Assembly (NCBI RefSeq): GCF_002355335.1
Contig: NZ_AP014946.1
Coordinates: 4,522,238 to 4,586,237, forward strand
Source: Variibacter gotjawalensis
Lineage (GTDB): Bacteria; Pseudomonadota; Alphaproteobacteria; Rhizobiales; Xanthobacteraceae
Direction of reading: 5' to 3'
DNA: 64,000 bases
The notes beneath the pieces were generated by a model. That model was not told where the DNA came from. It did not search any database and saw only the letters and a program-made list of their open reading frames with translations. Of this stretch, positions 42,931 through 54,197 are shown one piece after another (position 1 is the first letter of the stretch; each line of letters opens with the position of its first letter). Made by a program: the position numbers and the translations under genes.

Positions 42931-45900
42931 GCCCGTCACGCCCGTTTATCCTTAGGCCGGTCGCGACAACGCTGCTGATGATCGCGATCATGCTCTCGGG
43001 CATGTTGGCGTATCGCTTCCTGCCGATCGCGGCGCTGCCTGAAGTCGACTATCCGACGATCCAGATCCAGACCTTCTATCCGGGCGCGAGCCCGGACGTG
43101 ATGGTGTCGTCGATCACCGCGCCGCTCGAAGTGCAGCTCGGCCAGATGCCGAACCTCAACCAGATGAGTTCGGTGAGTTCAGCGGGCGCCTCCGTCATCA
43201 CGTTGCAGTTCAACCTCAACATCTCGCTCGATATCGCCGAACAACAGGTGCAAGCCGCGATCAACGCGGCCGGCAACCTCCTGCCCTCCGACCTTCCCGC
43301 CCCGCCGACCTACGCCAAGGTCAATCCGGCCGACGCGCCGATCCTCACGCTCGGCGTCACCTCGGCAACGATGCCGCTGACGCAGGTGCAGGATCTCATC
43401 GATACGCGGCTTGCGCAGAAAATCTCGCAGCTGCCCGGCGTCGGTCTTGTCGCGCTGAGCGGCGGCCAGCGCCCCGCCGTGCGCATCCGCGCCGATATCC
43501 GCAAGCTCGCCGCTTACGGCCTCAACATCGACGACCTGCGCTCGGTGCTCAACACCGCCAACGTCAACACGCCGAAGGGCAGCTTCGACGGCCCGATCCG
43601 CGCGCAGACGATCAACGCCAACGATCAGATCCGCGATCCGAAGGATTACGCCAACCTCGTCGTCGCCTACAAAAACGGCGCGCCGGTGCGCCTCAAGGAT
43701 GTCGGCGAAGTCGTCGACGGCGCGCAGAACGACAAGCTCGGCGCCTGGATGAACAGCAAGCCGGCGATTATCGTGAACGTGCAGCGCCAACCCGGCGCCA
43801 ACGTCATTGCGGCGGTCGAAGGCATCAAGGCGCTGCTGCCGCAGTTGCAGGCGGCGCTGCCGGCTGCGATCGAAGTGCAGATCCTGACCGACCGCACCAC
43901 GACGATCCGCGCCTCGGTGCGCGACGTGCAGTACGAGCTCGCGCTTGCCGTCATGCTGGTCGTGCTGGTGATCTTCGTCTTCCTGCGCTCGACGCGCGCG
44001 ACGTTGATCCCGAGCCTCTCGGTGCCGCTCTCGCTCGTTGGCACGCTTGGCATTATGTACCTCGCCGGCTTCAGCCTCAACAATCTCTCGCTGATGGCGC
44101 TCACCATCGCAACCGGCTTCGTCGTCGACGACGCCATCGTCGTCATCGAGAATATCCAGCGCTACATCGAAGAAGGCGAAACGCCGCTCGAAGCCGCGCT
44201 GCGCGGCTCGGAACAGATCGGCTTCACCATCATCTCGCTCACCGTCTCGCTGATCGCCGTGCTGATCCCGCTGCTTTTCATGGCGGACGTCGTCGGCCGC
44301 CTATTCCGCGAATTCGCCATCACGCTATCGGTGACGATCCTGATATCCGGCGTCGTCTCGTTGACGCTCGTGCCGATGGCTTGCGCGAAACTCTTGCGCC
44401 CGCCCGAAGACACGCCGGAGAATTGGTTTCAGCGCAAAAGCCGCGAATTTTTCGACGGGCTCGTGGAAGCCTACGGCCGCACGCTCAAGGTCGTCCTCAA
44501 TCACCAGACGCTGACATTGCTCGTCGCGCTCGCGACATTTGTCCTCACCGGCGTTCTCTACGTGATGATCCCGAAGGGCTTCTTCCCGCTGCAGGACACC
44601 GGCGTCATCCAGGCGATCTCGGAAGCGCCGCAGTCCGTCTCCTTCGCCGCGATGGCCGAGCGGCAGCAGAAACTTGCCGCCGTCATCTTGCAGGACCCGG
44701 ATGTCGAAAGCCTCTCTTCATTCATCGGCGTCGATGGCACCAACACGACGCTCAACAGCGGGCGCTTGCTGATCAATCTGAAGCCGCACGAAAAACGCAA
44801 GGCGCACGTCACCGAAATCATGGAGCGACTGAAGGATAGCACCGCGTCGCTCACCGGCATCCGCGTCTACCTACAACCCGTGCAAGATCTCTCGGTCGAA
44901 GGCACGGTGAGCCGCACGCAGTATCAATTCATTCTGCAGGACGTCGACGGCAAGCAGCTCGCCGAATGGACACCGAAGCTGATCGAGCGCCTGCGCGAAT
45001 TGCCGGAACTCACCGACGTCGCGACCGACGCATCGAACAACGGCCTCGCGGTCTTCGTCGACATCGATCGCGATCAGGCGGCACGCTTCGGCATCACGCC
45101 CGCCACGATCGACAATGCGCTCTACGATTCCTACGGCCAGCGCATCGTCTCGACGATCTTCACCAACTCCAACCAATACCGCGTCATTCTCGAAGCGGAC
45201 CCGTCGCTGCAGACATCGCTCGAAGCACTCAAATCGATCTATCTGCCGTCGTCGGTCGGCCGCACGCCGGTGCCACTGTCGACGCTCGCGACGATCCGCG
45301 AGACGGTCGCGCCGTTGCAGATCTCGCATCTCGGCCAATTCCCGTCCGCCACCGTGTCGTTCAACCTGACGCCCGGCGTCTCGCTCGGCGAGGCCGTCAC
45401 GGCGATCAAAAAAGTACAGGCCGACATGGACCTGCCCGCCAGCATGACGACGAATTTCCAGGGCGCGGCGCTGGCGTTCCAGAATTCGCTGACGAAGCAG
45501 ATCTTCCTCATCATCGCGGCGATCGTCACGGTCTACATCGTGCTCGGCGTGCTCTACGAGAGCTTCATCCACCCGATCACGATCCTCTCGACGCTGCCGT
45601 CTGCCGGCATCGGCGCGTTGCTCGCTCTGATGGCGACAGGTCACGAGCTGACCATCATCGCGATCATCGGCATCATTCTGCTGATAGGCATCGTGAAAAA
45701 GAATGCGATCATGATGATCGACTTCGCGCTCGATGCCGAACGCAACGAGGGCATGAAACCCGAAGACGCGATCTATCAGGCCTGCCTGCTCCGCTTCCGC
45801 CCGATTCTGATGACGACCCTCGCCGCTGTTCTCGGCGCACTACCGCTGATGCTCGGAACCGGCGCAGGCTCGGAACTGCGCAATCCGCTCGGCGTGTCCA

Positions 45901-46034
45901 TCGTCGGCGGCCTGCTATTCAGCCAGGTGCTGACCCTCTACACGACGCCGGTCATCTATCTGTGGTTCGATCGTCTCGCTCAGCGCTTCAGCGGCAAGGA
46001 GGAGCGATACATCCCGGCAGGTGAACGGCCGTGA
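42927..46034 (+). CDS. mdtB: MdtB-like RND efflux pump subunit
   Basis: 1035 aa inner-membrane RND transporter: twelve membrane helices and two large periplasmic loops. TM4 carries the proton relay pair in [14 protein letters not shown] and TM10 the matching Lys in [20 protein letters not shown]. Drives drug or bile-acid-like efflux with the proton gradient, together with MdtC as a mixed trimer. Start overlaps the adaptor stop; its own end overlaps the MdtC start (GTGA). Confidence 0.9.
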   Translation: MSPSRPFILRPVATTLLMIAIMLSGMLAYRFLPIAALPEVDYPTIQIQTFYPGASPDVMVSSITAPLEVQLGQMPNLNQMSSVSSAGASVITLQFNLNISLDIAEQQVQAAINAAGNLLPSDLPAPPTYAKVNPADAPILTLGVTSATMPLTQVQDLIDTRLAQKISQLPGVGLVALSGGQRPAVRIRADIRKLAAYGLNIDDLRSVLNTANVNTPKGSFDGPIRAQTINANDQIRDPKDYANLVVAYKNGAPVRLKDVGEVVDGAQNDKLGAWMNSKPAIIVNVQRQPGANVIAAVEGIKALLPQLQAALPAAIEVQILTDRTTTIRASVRDVQYELALAVMLVVLVIFVFLRSTRATLIPSLSVPLSLVGTLGIMYLAGFSLNNLSLMALTIATGFVVDDAIVVIENIQRYIEEGETPLEAALRGSEQIGFTIISLTVSLIAVLIPLLFMADVVGRLFREFAITLSVTILISGVVSLTLVPMACAKLLRPPEDTPENWFQRKSREFFDGLVEAYGRTLKVVLNHQTLTLLVALATFVLTGVLYVMIPKGFFPLQDTGVIQAISEAPQSVSFAAMAERQQKLAAVILQDPDVESLSSFIGVDGTNTTLNSGRLLINLKPHEKRKAHVTEIMERLKDSTASLTGIRVYLQPVQDLSVEGTVSRTQYQFILQDVDGKQLAEWTPKLIERLRELPELTDVATDASNNGLAVFVDIDRDQAARFGITPATIDNALYDSYGQRIVSTIFTNSNQYRVILEADPSLQTSLEALKSIYLPSSVGRTPVPLSTLATIRETVAPLQISHLGQFPSATVSFNLTPGVSLGEAVTAIKKVQADMDLPASMTTNFQGAALAFQNSLTKQIFLIIAAIVTVYIVLGVLYESFIHPITILSTLPSAGIGALLALMATGHELTIIAIIGIILLIGIVKKNAIMMIDFALDAERNEGMKPEDAIYQACLLRFRPILMTTLAAVLGALPLMLGTGAGSELRNPLGVSIVGGLLFSQVLTLYTTPVIYLWFDRLAQRFSGKEERYIPAGERP

Positions 46035-49000
46035 ATCTCTCCGCACCCTTCATCCGCCGCCCGGTCGCAACCACGTTGCTGACCATCGGACTGGCGGCTG
46101 TCGGCATCGTTGCCTTCTTCCAGCTTCCGGTCTCGCCGCTGCCCGAGGTCGACTTCCCGACTATCTCGGTCCGCGCACAACTGCCCGGCGCGAGCCCCGA
46201 GGACGTCGCCAACACCGTTGCGGCCCCGCTCGAGCGTCGCCTTGGCACTATCGCGGACGTTACCGAGATGACGTCGCAGAGCTCGACCGGCTCGACGCGC
46301 ATCACGCTGCAGTTTGCGCTCAACCGCGACATCAACGGCGCGGCGCGTGACGTGCAGGCCGCGATCAACGCGGCGCGCGCCGATTTGCCGACCAGCATGC
46401 GGTCGAACCCGACCTACCGGAAGGTCAACCCGGCCGACGCGCCGGTCATCATTCTTGCGCTGACCTCCGACACCGTATCGCGCGGCGACATGTATGACGC
46501 CGCCAGCACCGTGCTGGCGCAGAAGCTCTCGCAGGTCGAAGGCATTGGCGAAGTCGAGATCGGCGGCGGCTCGTTGCCGGCGGTGCGCATCGAGCTGACA
46601 CCGCAGGCGCTCTATAAATACGGCATCGGCCTCGAAGACGTGCGCGCCGCCATCGCGAGCGCGAATGCCAACGCGCCGAAAGGTTCGATCGACGTCGACG
46701 AGCGCCACTACCAGATCTACGCGAACGATCAGGCGCGCGTTGCCGCCGAATACCGCGATCTCGTCATCGCGTATCGCAGCGGGGCCGCCGTCCGTTTGCG
46801 CGATGTCGCCGAAGTCGTCGACTCGGTCGAGAATTTGCGCAACGCGGGCCTTGCCAACGGCAAGCCTTCGATCCTGCTGCTGGTGCGGCGACAACCCGGC
46901 GCCAACATCATCGGCATCGTCGATGAAATCCGCGGTCTTCTGCCTGAACTGCGCGCGTCGATCTCGCCCGCGATCGACATCACGGTCGCGGCGGATCGCT
47001 CGACCACCATCCGCGCGTCCTTGCACGACGTAGAGTTCACGCTCGTGCTCGCGGTCTTTCTGGTCGTCCTCGTCGTCTTCATCTTCCTGAGGAGCGGACG
47101 CGCCACGTTCATTCCCGTTGTCGCCGTCTCGGTCTCGCTGATCGCGACCTTCGCGATCATGTATCTGATGGGCTACAGCCTCAACAATCTGTCGCTCATG
47201 GCGCTCACGGTCGCAACCGGCTTCGTCGTCGACGACGCCATCGTGGTGCTCGAAAACACCCAGCGGCATATCGAAGCCGGCATGTCGCGTGTCGAAGCCG
47301 CCTTGCAGGGCGCGCGCGAGGTCGGCTTCACGGTGCTGTCGATGAGCGTGTCGCTGATCGCGGTATTCATCCCGATCATCTTCATGGGCGGCATTGTCGG
47401 CCGCCTGTTCCGCGAATTCGCCATGACGATCTCGATCGCCATTGCGATCTCGCTGGTCGTCTCGCTGACGACGACGCCGATGATGTGCGCGATGATGCTG
47501 CGCGGCCATCACGACGAGCGCCGCGGCCGCTTCTATCGCATCAGCGAACGCTTCTTCGAGATGATGCTGAACGGGTATCGGCGCAGCCTGGACGCTGCGC
47601 TTCGCCACCCGAAGACGTTGATGCTGATCCTGCTCGCTGTTGTCGGGCTCAACGTTCACCTCTACGGCGTAATCCCGAAAGGCTTCTTCCCGCAGCAGGA
47701 CACTGGCCGCCTGATCGGCGGCATTCAGGCCGACCAGAGCATCTCGTTTCAACTGATGCAGCAGAAGCTGCGGCAGTTCGTCGAGATCGTGCAGCGCGAC
47801 CCGGCCGTCGAGACGGTCGTCGGCTTCACGGGCGGCGGCCAGGTCAATTCCGGCTTCATGTTCGTCTCGCTGAAGCCGTTGAAAGACCGCGACGCCCCGG
47901 CCGACCAGATCATCGCGCGGCTGCGTGGCCAGCTCGCCGTCGTACCGGGCGCGAACCTCTTCCTCCAAGCCGTGCAGGACATTCGTGCCGGCGGCCGCAC
48001 CGGCAACGCGCAATATCAATACACATTGACCGGCTCGTCCCTGTCCGAGCTGCGCGAATGGGCGCCGAAGATCGCAGCCGCTTTGCAGAACGAGCCGAGC
48101 CTCGTCGACGTGAACAGTGACCAGCAGGACAAGGGCCTGCAGTCCGTGCTGACGATCGACCGCGACGCCGCCGCCCGGCTCGGCATCACGGTCGCGCAGA
48201 TCAACAACACGCTTTACGACGCTTTCGGCCAGCGTTCCGTTTCGACGATCTTTGTCGCCCGCAACCAGTATCGCGTCATCATGGAGGTCGCGCCCGAATA
48301 CTGGCAGAATCCCGAAACGCTGAAGAATGTCTTCATCAGCACCTCGGGCGGCACCGTCTCCGGCTCGCTCGCAACCAATGCTCTCGCCGGCACCGTCGTC
48401 GCGCCGGGTCAGACCGCAACGACATCGAGCGCCGCGCGCAATCTCGCCAATAATTCGATCGGCCAGACCGGACGCGGCGGCGCGTCGAGCGGCGCAGCCG
48501 TAAGCACCACGCCGTCGACCATGATCCCGCTCTCCGCGGTCGCGCGTTTTAGCCAAGGCACGACGCCGCTCTCGGTCAACCACCAGGGCCTGCTCGCCGC
48601 GACGACGATCACCTACAACCTGCCGCCCGGCGGTTCGCTGGGCACCGCTGTCGCCGCCATCGAAGCCGCCATGAACCGCATCGGCGTCCCAGCGACCGTG
48701 CGCGGCACCTCGGCCGGCACCGCCCGCGTCTTCGAGGACACGCAGCGCAATCAGCTGCTGCTCATCCTTGCCGCGATGCTGACGATCTACATCGTGCTCG
48801 GCATGCTCTACGAGAGCTACGTCCACCCGATCACGATACTATCGACGCTGCCATCCGCCGGTGTCGGCGCGCTGCTGGCGCTCATGGTCTTCGGGACGGA
48901 GTTCAGCCTGATGGCGCTGATCGGCGTCATCCTGCTGATCGGCATCGTGAAGAAAAACGCGATCATGATGATCGACTTCGCGCTTGAAGCCGAACGCACG

Positions 49001-49297
49001 CGGGGCCTCTCGTCATTCGATGCGATCTACGAAGCGTGCCTGCTTCGCTTCCGCCCCATCATGATGACGACGATGGCGGCTCTACTCGGCGCCTTGCCGC
49101 TCGCCATCGGCTACGGCGAAGGCAGCGAGCTGCGCAAGCCGCTCGGCATCGCGATTGTCGGCGGCCTCATCCTCAGCCAGATCCTGACACTCTACACGAC
49201 GCCGGTGATCTACCTCTACCTCGACCGCTTCCGCCTGCGCATGCTGCGCCGGCGTGGCCGAGGCCATGCAACGCCGTTACCGCAACCCGGCGAGTGA
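46031..49297 (+). CDS. mdtC: MdtC-like RND efflux pump subunit
   Basis: 1088 aa, paralogous to the gene before it: the same TM4 [14 protein letters not shown] and TM10 [19 protein letters not shown]. About 60 extra residues with Ala/Gly/Ser/Thr-rich composition ([28 protein letters not shown] and onward) lie in the second periplasmic loop near residue 800, not found in E. coli MdtC. Starts at GTG within the mdtB stop. Two paralogues in tandem are the hallmark of MdtABC. Confidence 0.9.
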   Translation: MNLSAPFIRRPVATTLLTIGLAAVGIVAFFQLPVSPLPEVDFPTISVRAQLPGASPEDVANTVAAPLERRLGTIADVTEMTSQSSTGSTRITLQFALNRDINGAARDVQAAINAARADLPTSMRSNPTYRKVNPADAPVIILALTSDTVSRGDMYDAASTVLAQKLSQVEGIGEVEIGGGSLPAVRIELTPQALYKYGIGLEDVRAAIASANANAPKGSIDVDERHYQIYANDQARVAAEYRDLVIAYRSGAAVRLRDVAEVVDSVENLRNAGLANGKPSILLLVRRQPGANIIGIVDEIRGLLPELRASISPAIDITVAADRSTTIRASLHDVEFTLVLAVFLVVLVVFIFLRSGRATFIPVVAVSVSLIATFAIMYLMGYSLNNLSLMALTVATGFVVDDAIVVLENTQRHIEAGMSRVEAALQGAREVGFTVLSMSVSLIAVFIPIIFMGGIVGRLFREFAMTISIAIAISLVVSLTTTPMMCAMMLRGHHDERRGRFYRISERFFEMMLNGYRRSLDAALRHPKTLMLILLAVVGLNVHLYGVIPKGFFPQQDTGRLIGGIQADQSISFQLMQQKLRQFVEIVQRDPAVETVVGFTGGGQVNSGFMFVSLKPLKDRDAPADQIIARLRGQLAVVPGANLFLQAVQDIRAGGRTGNAQYQYTLTGSSLSELREWAPKIAAALQNEPSLVDVNSDQQDKGLQSVLTIDRDAAARLGITVAQINNTLYDAFGQRSVSTIFVARNQYRVIMEVAPEYWQNPETLKNVFISTSGGTVSGSLATNALAGTVVAPGQTATTSSAARNLANNSIGQTGRGGASSGAAVSTTPSTMIPLSAVARFSQGTTPLSVNHQGLLAATTITYNLPPGGSLGTAVAAIEAAMNRIGVPATVRGTSAGTARVFEDTQRNQLLLILAAMLTIYIVLGMLYESYVHPITILSTLPSAGVGALLALMVFGTEFSLMALIGVILLIGIVKKNAIMMIDFALEAERTRGLSSFDAIYEACLLRFRPIMMTTMAALLGALPLAIGYGEGSELRKPLGIAIVGGLILSQILTLYTTPVIYLYLDRFRLRMLRRRGRGHATPLPQPGE

Positions 49298-49462
49298 TTC
49301 GCTCGAATTTTGGAATGCCTCGACTTGCCAGTGTTTGGACCTAGGGGAATCGCGCAACACGTTGTGCAAATCGCGCAGCGAACCCCATCCGGCGCAACCT
49401 CGCCGTTGTTCTGCCTCACGGAGTGTGCGAAGCCGGATTCCGGGAAAGCGGACGAACGATCC

Positions 49463-50932
49463 ATGGTCAAGGCTGTCGCGACAGCAAGGTCGATCGCTGC
49501 GCGCGCGTTGCTCGCGCCGGCCCTCGCGCTTGCATTGGGAGGCTGCCTGCTGACGCCGGATCGCCCAGCCGTCAACCTCGAAATTCCCGAGAACTACCGC
49601 AACGGCCCGCAGCGCCCGGCCGAGACGGCTCCGGCTGTCGCTCAGTGGTGGCGCGGCTTCGGCTCGAAGGAGCTCAACACGCTCATCGAAGACGCGAACG
49701 TTTACAACATCGATATCGCGATCGCCTCCGCGCAGATCGTGCAGGCCGAAGCACAAGCCGGTATCGCAGCGGCGCCGCTGTTCCCGCAACTCACCGGCAC
49801 CGCGAATGCGCAGCGCAGCCGCACGCCTGCGTCGAGCACCACCGGCGCGGTAACGCGCAGCCAGTACAATGTTGGCCTCACCGCAAGTTACATGATCGAC
49901 TTTTGGGGCAAGAACCGTTCTGCCCTGCTCGCCGCCGAAGAAAACGCCGATCTTGCTCGCTTCAACCGTGAGGTCGTGACGATCTCGACGGTCTCCGCTG
50001 TGGTCAATTCCTACTTTGCCATCCTGAGCGCGCAGGATCAGTTGCGCGTCGCTCGCAACAATCTCGCGGCCGCCGAGCGCATCCTCTCGCTGATCCGCCG
50101 CCAATTTACTGCCGGCACGACTTCGCAGCTCGACGTCTCGCAGCAGGAAGCGCTTGTCGCCAACCAGCGCGCCTCGATCCCGCCGCTCGAAATCATCGTC
50201 CGTCAAAATATTGCGACGCTCGCCGTGCTGGTCGCGCGTCCACCCGCAAACATCAGTGTTGCGGGTGGCTCGATGCGGCAGCTCGCAGTGCCGCGCATTC
50301 GCCCAGGTCTACCCTCACAACTTCTCTACCAACGTCCGGACGTTCGTCTTGCCGAGGCGCAACTCGCGTCATCGAACTACAGCGTCGACTCGGCACGCGC
50401 CGCGCTCTTCCCGCAGATTCAATTGACCGCCAGCACCGGCTATCAGAGCGCCGCGCTGGCGTCGCTGTTCGTGCCCGGCGCATGGTACTACACGCTCGCC
50501 GCCGGCCTGACGCAGCCGATCTTCGACGGCTTCCTGCTGCGCAACCAGCTCGCGCAGGCGCGCGGCGTTCAGATGCAGTATCTCGAGACGTATCGCAAAG
50601 CCGTGCTGTCATCTTTCGCGGATGTCGACAAAGCCCTCGTCGCTGTCCAGCAATACACGTTGCAGGAGCGCCTTCAGCAAGCCGCCGTCGCGGCGTCACG
50701 CCGCGCCTTCGACGTCGCTGAGACGCAGCTCAATGGCGGCACCGTCAACCTGATCACAGTGCTGCAAACGCAGCTCACGTTATTCCAGGCCGAGAACACG
50801 CTGGTGCAAGTCCGTCTGCAAAAACTCCTCGCGACCAGCAGCTTGTTTCAAGCGCTCGGCGGCGGGTGGTCGCCGGACAACGTGTTTATCGACGGCCTTC
50901 CGCCGCAGCCCCGGCAAGGCCGCGTGAACTAG
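49463..50932 (+). CDS. outer-membrane efflux lipoprotein (NodT family)
   Basis: 489 aa from the ATG at 49463; the frame extends back to 49310 but that would bury the signal. Lipoprotein signal with lipobox ALGGC (Cys at about 26). TolC/OprM-type repeats follow: AQWWRGFGSKELNTLIEDANVYNIDIAIASAQIVQAEAQ, MIDFWGKNRSALLAAEENADLARF, and RPGLPSQLLYQRPDVRLAEAQLASSNYSVDSARAALFPQI with the second-half signature. It forms the channel for the MdtABC pump 165 bp upstream on the same strand. Confidence 0.9.
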   Translation: MVKAVATARSIAARALLAPALALALGGCLLTPDRPAVNLEIPENYRNGPQRPAETAPAVAQWWRGFGSKELNTLIEDANVYNIDIAIASAQIVQAEAQAGIAAAPLFPQLTGTANAQRSRTPASSTTGAVTRSQYNVGLTASYMIDFWGKNRSALLAAEENADLARFNREVVTISTVSAVVNSYFAILSAQDQLRVARNNLAAAERILSLIRRQFTAGTTSQLDVSQQEALVANQRASIPPLEIIVRQNIATLAVLVARPPANISVAGGSMRQLAVPRIRPGLPSQLLYQRPDVRLAEAQLASSNYSVDSARAALFPQIQLTASTGYQSAALASLFVPGAWYYTLAAGLTQPIFDGFLLRNQLAQARGVQMQYLETYRKAVLSSFADVDKALVAVQQYTLQERLQQAAVAASRRAFDVAETQLNGGTVNLITVLQTQLTLFQAENTLVQVRLQKLLATSSLFQALGGGWSPDNVFIDGLPPQPRQGRVN

Positions 50933-50978
50933 CCACCGGCTCACGCGTTACCAGGCAACATCACCCACGAGTCGGAGA

Positions 50979-52097
50979 ATGATGAAGAAGCTGTTGTGGA
51001 CAGTCCTGGGGCTCATCCTGCTTGGCGCGATCGGTTTCGGCGGCTGGGTCCTCACGCTCCCGCCTGCGTCGACCGCAAAAGCGCCGCCGATCGCGAAGGA
51101 AGAGAATGACGCGATCCTCGCAGCGTTGAAGCCACGCCGCGCGCGCCCCACCGTCGCCATCATCGGCCTTAATGACGCGACCGAAGTCACCGACTATCTC
51201 ATGCCCTACGGCATCCTCAAGCGCGCCGATGTAGCAGACGTCGCAGCGCTCGCCACACGGCAGGGCCCGATAAGGCTCTATCCGTCCCTCACCATCGAGG
51301 CGCAGGAAACGACCGCCGACTTCGACAAGCGCATGCCGGACGGCGCCGACTACGTCATTGTTCCGGCGATGAGCCGCGACGACGATCCTGAAGTGATGGC
51401 TTGGCTCAAGGACCAGCGCAAGAAAGGCGCCGTTATCATCGGCGTTTGCGCCGGCGCGACAGTCGTCGCCAACACGGGTCTGCTCGACGGCAAGCGCGGC
51501 ACCACACACTGGTGGTTCCTCAAAGGCATGCGCGACAAACACCCGTCGATCGATTACGTGCCGGATCGCCGCATCGTCGTGAACGACGGCGTCGTCACCA
51601 CCACCGGCATCTCCGCTTCGATGCCGCTATCGCTCACACTGGTCGAAGCCATCGCGGGCCGCACGAAGGCGGAAGCAATCGCGCGCGATCTCGGCCTCGC
51701 GCACTGGGATGCGCGTCACGTCAGCGATGCGTTCAAGTTCAATCGGCCCTTCGCCGTCACGGCGATCACGAACAAGGCCGCGGTTTGGGGCCACGAGCAG
51801 CTAGGAGTTCCGCTCGATCAGAATGTCGATGAGGTCACGCTCGCGCTTGTCGTCGATGCGTGGTCGCGTACGTTCCGCTCGCGCGCGATTGCTTTCGCGC
51901 CGGGCGCTGTCACGTCACGCAACGGTCTGAAGATTGCACCGGACCAGGTCGCGGCTGATTGGCCGGAGGCAAAACGTCTACCGCAAATCGGCACTGCGCC
52001 TGCGAAGAATCTCGACGAAACACTCGACGCCATCGCGGTCCGCTACGGTGACGCGACGCGAGATTTCGTCGCCGTTCAGTTGGAGTATCCGCGCTAA
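50979..52097 (+). CDS. membrane-anchored DJ-1/PfpI family protein
   Basis: 372 aa. One membrane helix (LLWTVLGLILLGAIGFGGWVL at about 4-24), then a periplasmic DJ-1/PfpI domain with IIGLNDATEVTDYLMPYGILKRA, VIVPAMSRDDDPEVMAWL and the nucleophile region IIGVCAGATVVANTGLLDGKRGTTHWW (Cys). A C-terminal helical domain of about 120 residues follows (LALVVDAWSRTFRSRAIAF). The GlxA-like regulator family has this core joined to a DNA-binding domain, which is missing here. An exported enzyme on a tether is unusual. GGAG lies six bases before the ATG. Confidence 0.8.
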   Translation: MMKKLLWTVLGLILLGAIGFGGWVLTLPPASTAKAPPIAKEENDAILAALKPRRARPTVAIIGLNDATEVTDYLMPYGILKRADVADVAALATRQGPIRLYPSLTIEAQETTADFDKRMPDGADYVIVPAMSRDDDPEVMAWLKDQRKKGAVIIGVCAGATVVANTGLLDGKRGTTHWWFLKGMRDKHPSIDYVPDRRIVVNDGVVTTTGISASMPLSLTLVEAIAGRTKAEAIARDLGLAHWDARHVSDAFKFNRPFAVTAITNKAAVWGHEQLGVPLDQNVDEVTLALVVDAWSRTFRSRAIAFAPGAVTSRNGLKIAPDQVAADWPEAKRLPQIGTAPAKNLDETLDAIAVRYGDATRDFVAVQLEYPR

Positions 52098-52204
52098 GAC
52101 TCACTGCGCGAAAAATCGCGCCGACGAAGCAATCCGGGACGAGGCACTGACACCGGATTGCTTCGCGCGAAGCGGCCCACCAGGAGAAGCAGGCCGTGGA
52201 AAAA

Positions 52205-52248
52205 GCATTTTCAAGCGAAGTGGATACCGGTTCGCGTGACGAAAATGC
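52205..52248. repeat. intergenic palindromic element
   Basis: Imperfect 44-bp palindrome with arms GCATTTTC and GAAAATGC, plus inner CGAA and TTCG. The sequence closely resembles a common intergenic repeat in Hyphomicrobiales genomes (AAGCATTTTCAAGCGAAG, remembered). It sits between convergent genes and may act as a transcription terminator for both. Confidence 0.6.
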
Positions 52249-52263
52249 GACCACTCAAAGTCC

Positions 52264-53298
52264 TCAGCCTGCGGCTTTGAAGTCTTCGTAGCCGGCCGGA
52301 AATTTCGCATCCACATCCGGCTGCGGAATCTTGCCGCCGAAAGCCGCGTGCTTGTGCCAGGGATTGCCCATCTTCGCCGTCAGCGCGTTGAGGCGATCGA
52401 GCACCCCAACGCTATCGTTGATGAGGCCTTTCTCCATCGCCTTGTAGTCCGGGAAGTGCGAGAAAGCCTGAGACCACACGGCGCGGCCCGCGAGATAACC
52501 CGCAGCGCCCGAGCGATATGCGTAGTGCATCGTGCGCTCGAAGTCGTCGGACTCGGCACCGGCCGACAGCATCACCCACGGACGCGGAAGCATGGCCGCC
52601 ATCTTGTTGTAGCTCTTCTGCAGAGCCGCAGCCTCCTTGCCGTTCGGATCCGGCACGTTGTGGATCACGCCCGGAGGCTCGACCTTGAAGATGTCGATCG
52701 CATACTTCGGATCCGTGAACGGCTTGATCGAGTCGAGCACGAGCTGTTCGCGGCGCGGCGCAATCGAAGCCGGGTCTTCCCCTGGAAGCGGGTAGATCAA
52801 AACTTCGAGCAACATCACGATGTCGTTCGCGCGGCAGGCTTCTGCCGCCGCCAACACGAAGGCTTCTTGGTGCGCGCGGATTTCCGGCGCAGCATCGGCG
52901 CGGTACCAGACCAGAACCTTCACGGCGTCGCCGCCGATGCGGCGCGTTTTACCGACTGACCAGTTCGGGATCGGGAAGGACTTGCGACCCTGCGGCGTGT
53001 TCTCGGTGATCGAGTGCTCGTACGAGAGCACGAGGCCGGTCTGCGGCGGAATTTCGTTGATGCCCTGCGTATAAGCGTAAAGCGGATCGATCAGGATCGC
53101 GGATGCCTTCGGCGCGAGATGCTGCGTGATGAGACGCTTCACCTCGACGATATCCTCGACCGGCGGCTCTTTAGTGCCGCGCTTTTCGGCGATCGGCACG
53201 AACAGCGGCGTGCGCTGGTCGATCGCGAGCATGGCCCATGAGCCATTCGCGTCGGCGAGCCTGCGTTGGCCCCACAGTTTTCCGGGGGAAAGTTTCAT
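52264..53298 (-). CDS. class I aldolase, LacD/YihT-like
   Basis: 344 aa from the ATG at 53298, whose ATGA overlaps the kinase stop (longer frame to 53562 rejected). Class I Schiff-base aldolase of the tagatose-1,6-bisphosphate/sulfofructose-1-phosphate family. The catalytic lysine lies in YAIDIFKVEPPGV near residue 210. The phosphate-binding region near the C-terminus is WVMLSAGAESDDFERTMHYAYRSGAAGYLAGRAVWSQAF. N-terminal SPGKLWGQRRLADANGSWAMLAIDQR is typical. It would cleave the product of the kinase to dihydroxyacetone phosphate and an aldehyde. Last gene of the operon. Substrate unknown. Confidence 0.8.
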   Translation of the reverse strand: MKLSPGKLWGQRRLADANGSWAMLAIDQRTPLFVPIAEKRGTKEPPVEDIVEVKRLITQHLAPKASAILIDPLYAYTQGINEIPPQTGLVLSYEHSITENTPQGRKSFPIPNWSVGKTRRIGGDAVKVLVWYRADAAPEIRAHQEAFVLAAAEACRANDIVMLLEVLIYPLPGEDPASIAPRREQLVLDSIKPFTDPKYAIDIFKVEPPGVIHNVPDPNGKEAAALQKSYNKMAAMLPRPWVMLSAGAESDDFERTMHYAYRSGAAGYLAGRAVWSQAFSHFPDYKAMEKGLINDSVGVLDRLNALTAKMGNPWHKHAAFGGKIPQPDVDAKFPAGYEDFKAAG

Positions 53299-54197
53299 CG
53301 ATCCGTCTCCATCTTCATGAGTTGTTCGACCGAAGCGCGGTCGGGTGTTCCGTTCCATCCGTTGCCGTTCGCGGCCTTCATGGCCGCAACCGCGGAAGCA
53401 AAGCGCGCGGCCTCGAGCGGTGGCATTGCCTCCGCAAGACCGAGCGCGTAAGCGCCGTGAAAAACATCGCCGCATCCGGTAGTGTCGCGCACCTGCACCG
53501 GGAAAGCGCCGACGCGAGTGATCGTGCCGTCGATCCACCAGAGACTGCCGGAGCCACCGCACGTCACCGCGAGAACGCCGTCGAAGCGCTCGGCCGCGCG
53601 GCGCAGTTGCTCTTCGGGTTCGCCCTCGCCGACGAGATCGCGCAAGCCCTCTTGCGAGAACACGATGTGATCCGCGAGCCGCGCAAGGCGGCCGAGCATG
53701 TCGACATTGCCGCCGTCCGCGTCGAACACGCGCGTCAAACCAAGCTCGCTCGCGCGACGCAACGCGGCTTCCGAGCCTTCCGGCCAGCGGCTGTCCGCCA
53801 GCATCACGGGCTCATCCGAAAGATTGTCGTAAGGCAGCACGGACGCATCGGTCGGCAATCCGCTGCGATCGACCAGAATGCTGCGCTCGCCGGTGCGATC
53901 GACGATCACGGCGGCGCGCACCGTGCGCGCACCCGGCAGCACCGCGAGGCCTGAGAGATCGACGCCGGCGTCTCCCAACGCGCCGCTGATGAAGGTCCCG
54001 GCGCTGTCGTCGCCGATGCGTCCCCACCAGGCCGCATTGCCGCCGAGACGCGCGATTGCGATGGCGGCTGTCGCGGCCGGGCCGCCGCCGCCTTCACGGA
54101 AAGCGAGTGCCGTCGTCTTCACGCCCGCGCGCGGCAATGCATCGACCTCGTAGACTTGGTCGAGAACGCCATTGCCGACGCAGACGATCCGCGTCAT
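53295..54197 (-). CDS. PfkB-family carbohydrate kinase
   Basis: 300 aa ribokinase-fold kinase. N-terminal VCVGNGVLDQVYEVDALPRAG, sugar-binding FREGGGGPAATAAIAIARLGG, and catalytic DTTGCGDVFHGAYALGLA near residue 235 (the catalytic base is the second Asp). Such enzymes phosphorylate fructose, ribose, tagatose or sulfofructose; here it would feed the downstream aldolase. Overlaps both neighbours by ATGA. Confidence 0.9.
   Translation of the reverse strand: MTRIVCVGNGVLDQVYEVDALPRAGVKTTALAFREGGGGPAATAAIAIARLGGNAAWWGRIGDDSAGTFISGALGDAGVDLSGLAVLPGARTVRAAVIVDRTGERSILVDRSGLPTDASVLPYDNLSDEPVMLADSRWPEGSEAALRRASELGLTRVFDADGGNVDMLGRLARLADHIVFSQEGLRDLVGEGEPEEQLRRAAERFDGVLAVTCGGSGSLWWIDGTITRVGAFPVQVRDTTGCGDVFHGAYALGLAEAMPPLEAARFASAVAAMKAANGNGWNGTPDRASVEQLMKMETDR

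Noticed and set aside
45980..48826. A very long minus-strand frame over the RND pump genes
   Set aside because: Arg/His/Asp/Gly/Gln-rich, no domain, no ribosome binding site; it is the antisense shadow of mdtB and mdtC, which have full-length motifs.
53298..53562. N-terminal extension of the aldolase
   Set aside because: It would overlap the kinase gene by 270 bp and lacks domain content; the ATGA junction at 53298 fits the operon better.
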